DNA from: an uncultured Fulvivirga sp.
GTDB lineage: Bacteria; Bacteroidota; Bacteroidia; Cytophagales; Cyclobacteriaceae
NCBI GenBank assembly: GCA_947500555.1
Contig: CANMSE010000001.1
Span: forward strand, 744,001 to 808,000
Length of the DNA: 64,000 nt
Reading direction: 5' to 3'
Positions within the stretch are counted from its first letter, which is position 1. Every line of letters begins with the position of its first letter. Position numbers and translations under genes: made by a program. The notes below the pieces were generated by a model. That model was not told where the DNA came from. It did not search any database and saw only the letters and a program-made list of their open reading frames with translations. Below, piece by piece: positions 8,169 through 17,243 of this stretch.

Positions 8169-9688
8169 CCTTGTAACTTATCACCTGTCATCTCTATAGG
8201 TACATCGATTCCCATAAATTCCAATATTGTGGGGGCCAAATCACCTAATTTACCATTCTTGACTTTTCCTTTAAATTGCTTATCAACAAAGATACAGGGT
8301 ACCAGATTTGTAGTATGAGCTGTATTCGGACTGCCATCAGGGTTGATCATAATATCAGAATTACCATGGTCAGCAATTATGATCGTTAAATAATCATTCG
8401 CCAATGCGGCCGTTACAACATCTTTAGTACAAGAGTCGACTGTTTCACAAGCTTTGACAGCAGCTTTAAATACTCCAGTATGACCTACCATGTCAGGGTT
8501 AGCAAAATTTAGACACACAAAATCAGGATGGTTTGAATTAAGATCGTCAATTATTTTATTTCTTATATCCAAAGCACTCATTTCAGGTTGTAGATCATAT
8601 GTAGGCACTTTAGGAGAAGGGCATAGTAATCTTCGCTCTCCTTTGAACTCTGTCTCGCGACCTCCTGAAAAGAAAAAGGTTACGTGCGGATATTTCTCCG
8701 TTTCGGCAATTCGCACTTGGGTTTTCTCATTTTTTTCCAATACTTCACCAAGTGTGTTCACCAGATTATCCTTATCAAAAACCACATTGACAGCCTTGAA
8801 TGTATTGTCATAATTGGTCATGGTTACATAATGTAAATCCATCTTATGCATCCCTTGGTCGGGAAAATCTTGTTGTGTTAACGCTTGCGTAATTTGTCTA
8901 CCTCTATCTGTACGAAAATTAAAGCAAAGGACTACATCTCCCGATTTGATTTTAGCTACTGGTTCACCTGAATCGCTAGTTATTACAACGGGTTTTATAA
9001 ATTCATCCGTTACATCATTTTTGTATGATTCTAACACTCCATCAATCGCATTCAAATGAGCCGTGCCTTGCCCATTCACAAGTAGGTCATATGCCAATTT
9101 AACGCGTTCCCATCTTTTGTCCCTATCCATCGCATAGTATCGACCAATGACTGAGGCAATTTTTCCAGTCGTTTTACTTAAATGATCTTCAAGATCAGCT
9201 ATATAACCTTTACCTCCCTTCGGATCAGTATCTCTTCCGTCTGTAAAAGCATGAACAAATACATTATCTAATTCTTTCTTAGAAGCTAGTGTACATAGCC
9301 CTTTTAGATGATTAATATGCGAGTGTACACCGCCATCAGATAAGAGGCCTATAAGGTGAATATTCTTACTATTAGCTCTAGCGTAGTCAAAGGCATCATT
9401 TATAGTTTGATTGTCATCAATGGTGTTTTCTTCAAAGGCCAAATTCACTTTGACCAAGTCCTGATAAACAATCCTGCCTGCACCAATATTCATATGGCCC
9501 ACTTCTGAATTCCCCATCTGGCCATCAGGCAACCCTACGGCCAATCCAGATGCCTCCAACTTGCAGTTGGAATACTTTGAATACAATGAATCCATGTATG
9601 GAGTATTTGCTTTAGCAATGGCAGATACCTTCGGATTAGTTCCCAACCCCCAACCATCAAGGATCATTAAAAGTACTTTCTTATTCAT
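8165..9688 (-). CDS. gpmI: 2,3-bisphosphoglycerate-independent phosphoglycerate mutase
   Basis: GpmI interconverts 3- and 2-phosphoglycerate in glycolysis and gluconeogenesis using two Mn2+ ions. The 507-aa length is normal. The phosphoserine nucleophile is S61 in DGQMGNSEVGHMNIGAGR. The N-terminal metal site DGWG (11-14), the FTDGRDTDPKGG segment, FNFRTDRGRQ and the C-terminal ADHGN metal ligands are all present. It begins 133 bp from the divergent radA start and overlaps the downstream lipoprotein gene by 4 bp. Confidence 0.97.
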   Translation of the reverse strand: MNKKVLLMILDGWGLGTNPKVSAIAKANTPYMDSLYSKYSNCKLEASGLAVGLPDGQMGNSEVGHMNIGAGRIVYQDLVKVNLAFEENTIDDNQTINDAFDYARANSKNIHLIGLLSDGGVHSHINHLKGLCTLASKKELDNVFVHAFTDGRDTDPKGGKGYIADLEDHLSKTTGKIASVIGRYYAMDRDKRWERVKLAYDLLVNGQGTAHLNAIDGVLESYKNDVTDEFIKPVVITSDSGEPVAKIKSGDVVLCFNFRTDRGRQITQALTQQDFPDQGMHKMDLHYVTMTNYDNTFKAVNVVFDKDNLVNTLGEVLEKNEKTQVRIAETEKYPHVTFFFSGGRETEFKGERRLLCPSPKVPTYDLQPEMSALDIRNKIIDDLNSNHPDFVCLNFANPDMVGHTGVFKAAVKACETVDSCTKDVVTAALANDYLTIIIADHGNSDIMINPDGSPNTAHTTNLVPCIFVDKQFKGKVKNGKLGDLAPTILEFMGIDVPIEMTGDKLQG

Positions 9689-9820
9689 TTCAATCTATTA
9701 AAGCGTAAAAAACGTGAATTTTCACTTGGCTAACAACTAACAGGGCCTTTAGGATAATCTTTGATGGTTTTAATTTCAATAAGCAAATATATTGGTCAAA
9801 TTTGAGCCCAACTATTATCT

Positions 9821-11188
9821 ATGGCTAAGACAAAAACCATCTACTTCTGTCAAAATTGTGGCTATGAATCCGCCAAATGGTTAGGTAAATGCCCTTCCTG
9901 CAACGAGTGGAATACATTCGTTGAAGAACTACAGCAAAAGTCTAGTAAAAATGACTGGAACAACACTGGACTCTCCAAAAAATCATCTCGCCCTAAACTC
10001 ATAAAAGAAGTATCTGCAGAAAAAAGCGAACGTATAGATACAAGAGATGGTGAGTTAAATAGAGTGCTTGGCGGTGGGATAGTTCCCGGGTCAGTAATAT
10101 TGATTGCAGGTGAACCTGGTATAGGAAAGTCGACTTTAATGCTGCAAATCGGACTATCTCTCAAAAACAAAATACTTTATGTTTCAGGTGAGGAGAGTGA
10201 GCAACAGATAAAAATGCGTGCTGACCGTATGTCGGAATCACTGAATGATCACTGCTATATTTTATCGGAAACTTCAACTCAAAACATTTTTCAGCAAGCC
10301 CAGGAAGTGATACCTGAACTTATAATAGTAGACTCCATTCAAACATTGCATTCCAATCAGGTAGAGTCTTCTGCAGGAAGTGTTTCTCAAGTGCGACAAA
10401 CTACTGCCGAATTGATTAAGTACGCAAAAGAGTCTGCAACTCCCATATTTTTGGTTGGTCATATCACAAAAGATGGTGCTATTGCCGGGCCAAAAGTTTT
10501 AGAGCACATGGTAGACACTGTTTTACAGTTTGAAGGTGACAGGCATTTGACTTATCGAATTCTGAGAACTACCAAAAATCGATTTGGCTCCACTTCAGAA
10601 CTAGGTATTTATGAAATGATGGGCAATGGCTTGCGTCAGGTCAGCAATCCTTCGGAGATACTTATTTCACAAAAGGAGGGTGATATAAGTGGAGTGACCA
10701 TAGGAGCAACAATTGAGGGTAATCGTCCATTAATGATAGAAATTCAGTCGTTAGTGAGCAACGCAGCCTATGGCACACCGCAAAGAAGTAGTACCGGTTA
10801 TGATGCAAAGCGTCTTAACATGCTTTTGGCCGTTTTAGAGAAACGTTGTGGGTTTCGTTTGGGCCTTCAAGATGTATTTTTAAATATGGCAGGCGGCATT
10901 AAAGTAGAAGACCCTGCAATGGATCTTGCTGTCTGTTGCTCAATCATTTCTTCGTTGGAGGAAATTTCAATTTCGGAAAAAGCATGTTTTGCTGCTGAAG
11001 TGGGATTGGGTGGAGAACTAAGAACAGTGAATAGGCTAGAGAATAGAATAGCTGAAGCTGAGAAACTTGGTTTCGAATCAATCTACATATCAAAGTATGG
11101 TTTAAAAGGCCTTGATCAAAAAAAACATCAGATAGAAATCAAACCATTCTCAAAAATGAATGACGTTTTTGGTGAGTTGTTTGGTTAG
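9821..11188 (+). CDS. radA: DNA repair protein RadA (branch-migration ATPase)
   Basis: The 455-aa protein has all the RadA landmarks: an N-terminal C4 zinc finger (C10, C13, C24, C27), Walker A GEPGIGKST (97-105), the RadA-specific KNRFG motif (252-256) and a C-terminal Lon-like domain. RadA processes recombination intermediates by driving branch migration on RecA filaments. It is monocistronic, and its stop overlaps the stop of the convergent PLP enzyme gene by 4 bp. Confidence 0.97.
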   Translation: MAKTKTIYFCQNCGYESAKWLGKCPSCNEWNTFVEELQQKSSKNDWNNTGLSKKSSRPKLIKEVSAEKSERIDTRDGELNRVLGGGIVPGSVILIAGEPGIGKSTLMLQIGLSLKNKILYVSGEESEQQIKMRADRMSESLNDHCYILSETSTQNIFQQAQEVIPELIIVDSIQTLHSNQVESSAGSVSQVRQTTAELIKYAKESATPIFLVGHITKDGAIAGPKVLEHMVDTVLQFEGDRHLTYRILRTTKNRFGSTSELGIYEMMGNGLRQVSNPSEILISQKEGDISGVTIGATIEGNRPLMIEIQSLVSNAAYGTPQRSSTGYDAKRLNMLLAVLEKRCGFRLGLQDVFLNMAGGIKVEDPAMDLAVCCSIISSLEEISISEKACFAAEVGLGGELRTVNRLENRIAEAEKLGFESIYISKYGLKGLDQKKHQIEIKPFSKMNDVFGELFG

Positions 11189-12072
11189 TGTTTGCCTTGT
11201 AAACCACCTGTATGAATAGCCAGTAATTGAGTCCATTTTTTAAAATGATCTCTGGATATTAGATCAAATAGCCCAAACATCATTTTACCCGTGTATATGG
11301 GTTCCAAAGGAATCTGATGTTGATCTTCAAAATCATCAATAAACTCTAAGAGCTCAAGAGTAGATTTAGCATAGCCTCCAAAATGGTAATCAGTATTAAG
11401 TTTCCAATTGCTGAATTCTTTACCTCTGTATTGATATAGCCAGCTATAAATTTCATTTACTAAAAAGTCTCCTTTAAGAGCTGAAAACCCCAAAATAGTT
11501 TGATTTTTTTGAGATGATGAAATAAGCCCGCTAAGAGTACCTCCTGTTCCTGCAGAACTGGAAATAACATCAAACTTCTTTGTCTCTTCATTTAAGATTT
11601 CTTCACATCCCTTAATCGCCAGAGCATTGGTTCCTCCTTCAGGAATTAAGTAAAACTTGCCAAATTCTTGCCTTAGTTGATTGACAAATCCCTTTTCTGC
11701 CTTTTCTCGATATATTTTTCTACTCACAAACTTCAACCGCATTCCATTAGCACTAGCAAATTGGAGGGTTTTGTTTAAGGGTTTATTTTGTAACTCTTCT
11801 CCTCTCACAATTCCAATGGACTTGAAACCTGCTTCTTTAGCAGCCGCTGCAGTAGCATAAATATGATTGGAGTATGCTCCGCCAAAAGTGAGTATGGTAT
11901 CAACCCTTTCTTGGTGAGCTGCTTGTAAATTATATTTCAGTTTGCGCCACTTATTACCAGAAACTAAAGGGTGAATTAAATCTTCGCGTTTTATACTTAA
12001 TTTGATCGATTTCTCTTCAAGTAAAGATGATTTAACTTCTTGAATAACCGGCTCAGCATGTAGTTTGTGCAT
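11185..12072 (-). CDS. ACC deaminase/D-cysteine desulfhydrase family PLP enzyme
   Basis: The 295-aa fold-type II PLP enzyme has the catalytic lysine in SGNKWRKLKYNL (K41) and the cofactor-binding SNH motif in GGAYSNHIYA (68-70), followed by EGGTNALA and SSAGTGGTLSGL phosphate-binding loops. The family includes 1-aminocyclopropane-1-carboxylate deaminase and D-cysteine desulfhydrase; the sequence does not separate these. Bacteroidota members are usually of unknown substrate. It lies 1 bp downstream of the M20 amidohydrolase stop, so the two are probably one transcript. Confidence 0.85.
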   Translation of the reverse strand: MHKLHAEPVIQEVKSSLLEEKSIKLSIKREDLIHPLVSGNKWRKLKYNLQAAHQERVDTILTFGGAYSNHIYATAAAAKEAGFKSIGIVRGEELQNKPLNKTLQFASANGMRLKFVSRKIYREKAEKGFVNQLRQEFGKFYLIPEGGTNALAIKGCEEILNEETKKFDVISSSAGTGGTLSGLISSSQKNQTILGFSALKGDFLVNEIYSWLYQYRGKEFSNWKLNTDYHFGGYAKSTLELLEFIDDFEDQHQIPLEPIYTGKMMFGLFDLISRDHFKKWTQLLAIHTGGLQGKH

Positions 12073-12073
12073 C

Positions 12074-13357
12074 CTACTTTTGCATATAGTCTAGCGTTAA
12101 ATTTAGCATAGCTTTTAAGCCAGTCATCATACCTGCTTCGTCAATTTCAAAATCTGGTGTATGATGCATTTGTAGTGGTTGGGAATAAGGTACCCCTTCA
12201 GGTCTTGCTCCTATGAAAAAATATATTCCAGGAACAACCTCTTGAAATGATGAAAAGTCCTCAGCTCCTGTAACTGCTTTGATAGTCACCACGTTTCCCG
12301 ATTTTTCAAAACTGCTTAGCATTTCATTGGTCAGCTTAGGGTCATTATACGTGAGTAAAGCATTATTTACAATACTGACCTCTGCTTCCGCGCCTGCAAT
12401 ATTTGCAATGTTTTTAGCCGTAAGTTTTATTTTTTCATGGATCATTTTTTGAGTGGGCTTGTCCAACGTTCGTATCGTTCCCACTAGCTTGGCCTCCTCT
12501 GGAATAATATTAAACCTTACACCAGCATTAACCATCCCAACCGTGATAACTGCGGCCTCTTTAGTCAACTCAACATTTCTTGAAACTATATATTGAAGGC
12601 TGTTTATAATTTGGGCCGAAACAGCTATGGGGTCAATCGAAGACCATGGGGCAGAACCATGAGCCTGCTTTCCTTTAATTGTGATCTCAAACCGATCGGA
12701 CGCGGCCATAAAGCCCTCTGATTTGAAGCTGATTTGACCTACAGGAAGGCCGGCTGCTATATGCAAACCAAATATGACATCAACAACAGGATTTTCTAAG
12801 GCTTTTTCTTTCACCATCAACATGGCCCCTCCTTCTTCTCCGGGAGGTGGGCCTTCTTCTGCCGGTTGAAAGATAAACTTTACAGAACCACTTAAGTCAT
12901 CTTTCATTTTGGAAAGGACTTCAGCAGTTGCCATCAATATAGCTATATGAGCATCATGACCACAGGCATGCATAACGCCTGTTTCCTGACCATTGTAGTT
13001 CGAGGTGACCTTCGAGGCAAATGACATGGCTGTTCGCTCAGTTACAGGTAATGCATCAATATCGGCCCTAAGCGCTACCACAGGCCCCGGTTTACCTCCT
13101 TTCAACAAACCAACAACTCCTGTTTTAGCTATTCCTGTTTGAACCTCAATGCCTAAAGACGATAAATATTCCGCAATTTTTTTTGCCGTATTAAATTCTC
13201 GGTTAGATAGCTCGGGGTTTTGATGAAAGTGCCTCCTCCACTCGATCATTTTTGGCTCTACATCAGTCGCAAACTTCTCGGCTTTAGCGTTAATCAAAGA
13301 TTGGGAGAGACTAAAAAAAGGTATTGAGATAAAAAGTACCGTTATAAATTTTCTCAT
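12074..13357 (-). CDS. Exported M20 family amidohydrolase/peptidase
   Basis: The 427-aa protein has a Sec signal peptide (MRKFITVLFISIPFFSLSQ) and the M20D metallo-amidohydrolase core: MHACGHDAH (129-137) with metal-binding Cys/His, the catalytic Glu pair in QPAEEGP (167-168) and a C-terminal MHHTPDFEID segment. Relatives cleave N-acyl amino acids such as hippurate or IAA conjugates. The export signal suggests periplasmic scavenging of acyl-amino acids or peptides. It is transcribed with the PLP enzyme immediately downstream. Confidence 0.9.
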   Translation of the reverse strand: MRKFITVLFISIPFFSLSQSLINAKAEKFATDVEPKMIEWRRHFHQNPELSNREFNTAKKIAEYLSSLGIEVQTGIAKTGVVGLLKGGKPGPVVALRADIDALPVTERTAMSFASKVTSNYNGQETGVMHACGHDAHIAILMATAEVLSKMKDDLSGSVKFIFQPAEEGPPPGEEGGAMLMVKEKALENPVVDVIFGLHIAAGLPVGQISFKSEGFMAASDRFEITIKGKQAHGSAPWSSIDPIAVSAQIINSLQYIVSRNVELTKEAAVITVGMVNAGVRFNIIPEEAKLVGTIRTLDKPTQKMIHEKIKLTAKNIANIAGAEAEVSIVNNALLTYNDPKLTNEMLSSFEKSGNVVTIKAVTGAEDFSSFQEVVPGIYFFIGARPEGVPYSQPLQMHHTPDFEIDEAGMMTGLKAMLNLTLDYMQK

Positions 13358-13436
13358 GATGATTCGATTAAATAGTTCGAAAAGATAGCTATTAAGTTTT
13401 TCAAATCAACGATCTTAATTTTCTAAAACTCAAAAA

Positions 13437-13766
13437 ATGAAATGGTATAAAGTATTTATATCTACAGAAGAAGCAATGGGGCGTATTCCTGAAAGAAGTA
13501 CTGTTCTGGTTAAAATAGGTCAACATCGACTTTGTCTTGCTAGGTTTAACAACATACTTTATGCAATGGCAGACGCTTGTCCTCACAACGGAGCACAGCT
13601 GAGTGAGGGAAATATTAATCACATTGGTGAAATTATATGTCCCTGGCACAATTACCGCTTTAGAATGCAAGACGGAAAGGGGTCTGAAAGTAACTGCGGA
13701 GATTTATGGACCTACCCCGTTGATAGTAGAATTGATGGTATATATGTTGGAATTAACTCCAATTGA
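13437..13766 (+). CDS. Rieske [2Fe-2S] ferredoxin-like protein
   Basis: The 109-aa protein is a stand-alone Rieske domain with the cluster ligands C48-P-H50 and C68-P-W-H71 (ACPHNGAQ and CPWHNY), like the small subunit of NADH-nitrite reductase or ring-hydroxylase ferredoxins. It has no signal peptide, so it is a cytosolic electron carrier. No oxygenase or reductase partner lies nearby. The next gene on the strand begins about 57 bp downstream and is an unrelated exported protein. Confidence 0.9.
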   Translation: MKWYKVFISTEEAMGRIPERSTVLVKIGQHRLCLARFNNILYAMADACPHNGAQLSEGNINHIGEIICPWHNYRFRMQDGKGSESNCGDLWTYPVDSRIDGIYVGINSN

Positions 13767-13822
13767 ACAAGGCTTTTCGAGATAAAAGTCAAATATTTGC
13801 CTTCTATAAGCGTTTAAATAAA

Positions 13823-14845
13823 ATGTCCAGAATCGTCTTTTTATGTACCCTGTTGACCATTTTAACGGCTGCCTCCGTTCGATGTCAAAAGACCGAGTTT
13901 TTAAGAAGGCTATCCACTCTAAATTATTCAGATCCGCTTCCTGAAAAAATATTATCATCCAAAACCGTAGTTTTAACAGAGGTTCCTAGTGAAGGAGAAA
14001 ACCCTACCATCAGAGGAGAGTGGTCTTCCGTGTCAAAGACCATCCAACAAGGTTTTCAAAAAGCTAAAATTGACGCAGTTGTCCATTATTATATCGATGA
14101 CATCTTTAGTGGGCCAGAATCTTACCATGCCTATCTGGATGCCTTTGACGATAGAAATTTGTCCCACGCAGCTTTGGTCTTTTTTGATGGAGAGCAATAT
14201 CAATTGATTTTACTCAAACTTCAGGATAGGAAGTTTCTGATAGCTGAAGGGCAGTCTGCTTTCAAAATGACCGGGGTCGACCTTTCTTCTATGATGAATA
14301 GCCTCTATAAAAAGGCCGCTAATTCAGGCTTGGAGAAAACTAATCTACTTATTATTGGTACTCCCGAGTATGGTGCGCCAGTAGATATAATTACTGGAAG
14401 AAGGTCAGAATTTTATGATCTGAACTTTAAGTCTGAAAAGTTAGCTGTTCCCGTTTTTGCTGACACCAGTGATATCAAAGCAGTTATGGCTAATTATCCA
14501 TACAGGTGGGAGTTTGTGGATGGGAGCAAAGATGAAGATGCACTTCGCAAGGACGGTTTTCAATACATAATGCATTATGTGAACTCTACCGGTAAGGTTG
14601 CCAAACAACTATTGGAATACCCTTTCAATGAGAATGAAACTGCCTTTGTGAGTGAAATAAAAGTTGACGGTAAATCGCAGGTTTTCTCCCAAAACATAGA
14701 TGCTCATGTCTATAAATTTTATATCAAACATATAAGAACAAGAAACTTGTTTGTAGGAAAGCGCTGGGACGCTGGATATACCTGGCAGGAAGGTTTATCC
14801 AACTATATCATCAATTTGAGGAATGAGTTAGTGAGGGATAAATAG
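13823..14845 (+). CDS. Exported protein of unknown function
   Basis: From the ATG at 13823 this is a 340-aa protein with a signal peptide (MSRIVFLCTLLTILTAASVRCQ). The reading frame is open back to a TTG at 13763 that overlaps the Rieske stop, but starting there would put 20 charged residues before the leader, so the ATG is preferred. The mature protein has alternating strands (AALVFFDGEQYQLILLKL, TNLLIIGTPEYGAP) and a C-terminal GYTWQEGLSNYIINLRNE segment. I do not recognise a domain. Possibly cotranscribed with the Rieske gene. Confidence 0.75.
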   Translation: MSRIVFLCTLLTILTAASVRCQKTEFLRRLSTLNYSDPLPEKILSSKTVVLTEVPSEGENPTIRGEWSSVSKTIQQGFQKAKIDAVVHYYIDDIFSGPESYHAYLDAFDDRNLSHAALVFFDGEQYQLILLKLQDRKFLIAEGQSAFKMTGVDLSSMMNSLYKKAANSGLEKTNLLIIGTPEYGAPVDIITGRRSEFYDLNFKSEKLAVPVFADTSDIKAVMANYPYRWEFVDGSKDEDALRKDGFQYIMHYVNSTGKVAKQLLEYPFNENETAFVSEIKVDGKSQVFSQNIDAHVYKFYIKHIRTRNLFVGKRWDAGYTWQEGLSNYIINLRNELVRDK

Positions 14846-14857
14846 TGCTTTTCTATT

Positions 14858-14877
14858 TATATTTGGTTACAAATATA
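14858..14877 (+). promoter_or_regulatory. AT hairpin containing a TATATTTG promoter-like element
   Basis: TATATTTG (14858-14865), a GTTA loop and CAAATATA (14870-14877) form an 8-bp perfect dyad just after the preceding gene. TATATTTG also matches the Bacteroidota -7 consensus TAnnTTTG and sits 22 bp before the small ORF at 14888. It is either a weak hairpin or a promoter element; the sequence alone does not decide. Confidence 0.3.
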
Positions 14878-14887
14878 ATTCCGTAGT

Positions 14888-15010
14888 ATGAAAATTTACA
14901 TTCTAAAAGTTGTAGTCAGAAAAGATTGGCGGGAACTTCTTAAAGAAACTACAGGAGAAGGTCTTAATACCAAAGCTTTGTTGGATTACTTTAGACAAAT
15001 ACACACTTAA
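14888..15010 (+). CDS. Possible small protein (40 aa)
   Basis: An ATG-started frame encodes 40 residues (MKIYILKVVVRKDWRELLKE, then TTGEGLNTKALLDYFRQIHT). It is preceded at 22 bp by a TAnnTTTG-like element and followed 52 bp later by the haloperoxidase gene. The sequence is Lys/Glu-rich with a possible strand-helix pattern. No family is recognised. It could be a genuine small ORF or a leader of the haloperoxidase transcript. Confidence 0.3.
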   Translation: MKIYILKVVVRKDWRELLKETTGEGLNTKALLDYFRQIHT

Positions 15011-15062
15011 AAGAAACGAACAAAGACCGAACTCATACTTTACCGGAAAAACCACTTTAGGA

Positions 15063-17243
15063 ATGAAACGAATTATTACTGCGCTACTTTTTACAATAAC
15101 ATCTGTTGCTTGTTATTCCCAGCAAACTGTTGCACGACTTTGGAATGATGCTCTCTTGGAGGCAATTCGAAATGATTTTGCGCGCCCAACAGTCCATGCA
15201 CGAAACTTATTTCATATTTCTTCTGCTACTTATGACGCTTGGAACGTATACGATAACTCTGGCCAGTTTTATCTTTTGGGTCAGACTCTCAATGGTTTTC
15301 AATGCCCTTTTGATGGAGTAGAATCACCATCAACGGATGGCGGTATTTTAGCAGCACAAGAAGAAGCAATAAGTTATGCTTGTTACAGGTTAATACAACA
15401 TAGATTCGCCAATGCACCTTTGGCGTTTGAAACTATGGAGATTATTGACGATTTAATGGATCAACTAGGTTATGACAAAGAGTTTATCAGTACAAATCTC
15501 GAATTTGGAGACCCGGCTGCTTTAGGAAATTATATAGCTCAATGCTACATAGATTATGGCTTGCAGGATGGTTCAAATGAGCAAATGGAATATGAAAATA
15601 TTTTTTATACTCCAGTGAACGAACCATTGATAACCGATGAGCCAGGAAATCCTAGCCTTACCGATCCAAATAGATGGCAACCACTAACACTCGAACTTTT
15701 CATTGACCAAGCTGGTAATGAAATACCTGGAGCGACTCCTGATTTTTTAAGCCCCGAATGGGGTTCTGTTCTTCCATTTGCTTTAACAGATGATGCTCTA
15801 GACATTTTTGAAAGAGATAATAATGAATATTGGGTTTATCATGACCCTTCTGACCCACCATATCTCGAAACAGATGGTTCTGGTTTATCAGATGAATATA
15901 TTTGGAATTTCTCCCTTGTATCTATTTGGGGAAGTCATTTGGATCCTACCGATGGTGTGATGTGGGACATCTCCCCGGGAGCCTCTGGAAATTTGGGTTC
16001 AGTCGACAATCTCCCAACTGAATTGGAAGACTATCGAGACTTTTATAATACAATAGATGGTGGAGACCCTGGATTAGGTCGATCCATGAACCCTAAAACG
16101 GGTCAGCCATATCCGGAAAATATAGTGCCCAGAGGTGATTATGCTCGTGTATTGGCAGAGTTCTGGGCTGATGGCCCAGACTCAGAAACCCCACCTGGTC
16201 ATTGGTATACTATTTTGAATAAAGTAAGTGACGATTTGACTGAAAAAAGGTTTAAGGGTGAAGGTGAGACTTTATCTGACCTTGAATGGGATGTTAAATC
16301 GTATTTCACACTCGGGGGAGCGATGCACGACTGTGCAATTAGTGCCTGGGGCATAAAAGGTTGGTATGACTACATTCGTCCTATATCATCTATAAGGTAT
16401 ATGGGAGATCAAGGGCAAAGTACAGACCCGGGGCTTCCCAGCTATTCCCCTCAGGGCTTACCACTTGAGCCCGGTTTAATAGAGTTGGTAGAAATAGGTG
16501 ATCCTTTGGCAGGTGCAGGCAATGAAAACGTTGGTAAAATCAAATTATATACCTGGAGAGGGCCTGACTTTATTACCTTCCCTGATGTTGATGTAGCAGG
16601 TGTAGGATGGATATTATCCGAGAACTGGTGGCCTTATCAACGCCCATCTTTCATAACCCCTCCTTTTGCCGGTTATGTATCAGGTCATTCAACTTACTCC
16701 CGTGCTGCAGCGGAGGTTTTAACTTTGCTCACTGGTGACGAGTATTTTCCGGGAGGAGTTGGTGAATTCTTCGCAGCTAAAAATGAATTTTTAGTGTTTG
16801 AAGACGGGCCAAGTGTAGACATAACACTGCAATGGGCTACCTATAGAGACGCTTCAGATCAAACAAGTTTATCCCGAATATGGGGTGGAATTCATCCGCC
16901 AGCTGATGATATAAGGGGCAGAATCATTGGAAATCAAATTGGGTTAGACGCATTCGATCTAGCTGAAAGATACTTCGAAAAGCTGGTGACTTCTACAGAA
17001 TTGACTAACCATGGTACGAAAATTAAACTATTCCCAAATCCTGCTTCAAACCGCTTGGACATATCAGCAACTACTTCTGAACCAATTTCCATCAGAATAT
17101 TAGACCTGACCGGTCAATTAGTTTTGGATCGTAAAAATACTACGGGCTCAATAGATATAAGTTCAATAAAGGCTGGTGTATACATTGTTGAAGTCAAATC
17201 TGGAAATACTGTAAGCACTGAGAAAATTGTCATAAATAACTAA
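15063..17243 (+). CDS. Vanadium-dependent haloperoxidase-like (PAP2 superfamily) protein with T9SS sorting tail
   Basis: The 726-aa protein has a Sec signal peptide (MKRIITALLFTITSVACYSQ) and a long alpha-helical domain with the PAP2/haloperoxidase vanadate-binding motifs YVSGHSTYSRAAAEVL (SGHS at 540-543) and RIWGGIHPPADDIRG (R605, H611). From about residue 655 it ends in a type IX secretion domain (LFPNPASNRLDI, GVYIVEVKSG, EKIVI). The enzyme should therefore cross the outer membrane through the T9SS and be exposed or released. Haloperoxidases oxidise halides with H2O2, but a phosphatase activity on the same fold is not excluded. It abuts the convergent lipoprotein gene with no gap. Confidence 0.9.
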   Translation: MKRIITALLFTITSVACYSQQTVARLWNDALLEAIRNDFARPTVHARNLFHISSATYDAWNVYDNSGQFYLLGQTLNGFQCPFDGVESPSTDGGILAAQEEAISYACYRLIQHRFANAPLAFETMEIIDDLMDQLGYDKEFISTNLEFGDPAALGNYIAQCYIDYGLQDGSNEQMEYENIFYTPVNEPLITDEPGNPSLTDPNRWQPLTLELFIDQAGNEIPGATPDFLSPEWGSVLPFALTDDALDIFERDNNEYWVYHDPSDPPYLETDGSGLSDEYIWNFSLVSIWGSHLDPTDGVMWDISPGASGNLGSVDNLPTELEDYRDFYNTIDGGDPGLGRSMNPKTGQPYPENIVPRGDYARVLAEFWADGPDSETPPGHWYTILNKVSDDLTEKRFKGEGETLSDLEWDVKSYFTLGGAMHDCAISAWGIKGWYDYIRPISSIRYMGDQGQSTDPGLPSYSPQGLPLEPGLIELVEIGDPLAGAGNENVGKIKLYTWRGPDFITFPDVDVAGVGWILSENWWPYQRPSFITPPFAGYVSGHSTYSRAAAEVLTLLTGDEYFPGGVGEFFAAKNEFLVFEDGPSVDITLQWATYRDASDQTSLSRIWGGIHPPADDIRGRIIGNQIGLDAFDLAERYFEKLVTSTELTNHGTKIKLFPNPASNRLDISATTSEPISIRILDLTGQLVLDRKNTTGSIDISSIKAGVYIVEVKSGNTVSTEKIVINN

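Noticed and set aside
13763-13822. TTG start of the exported unknown protein overlapping the Rieske stop
   Set aside because: It would add a charged 20-residue extension before a good signal peptide; the internal ATG at 13823 fits better.
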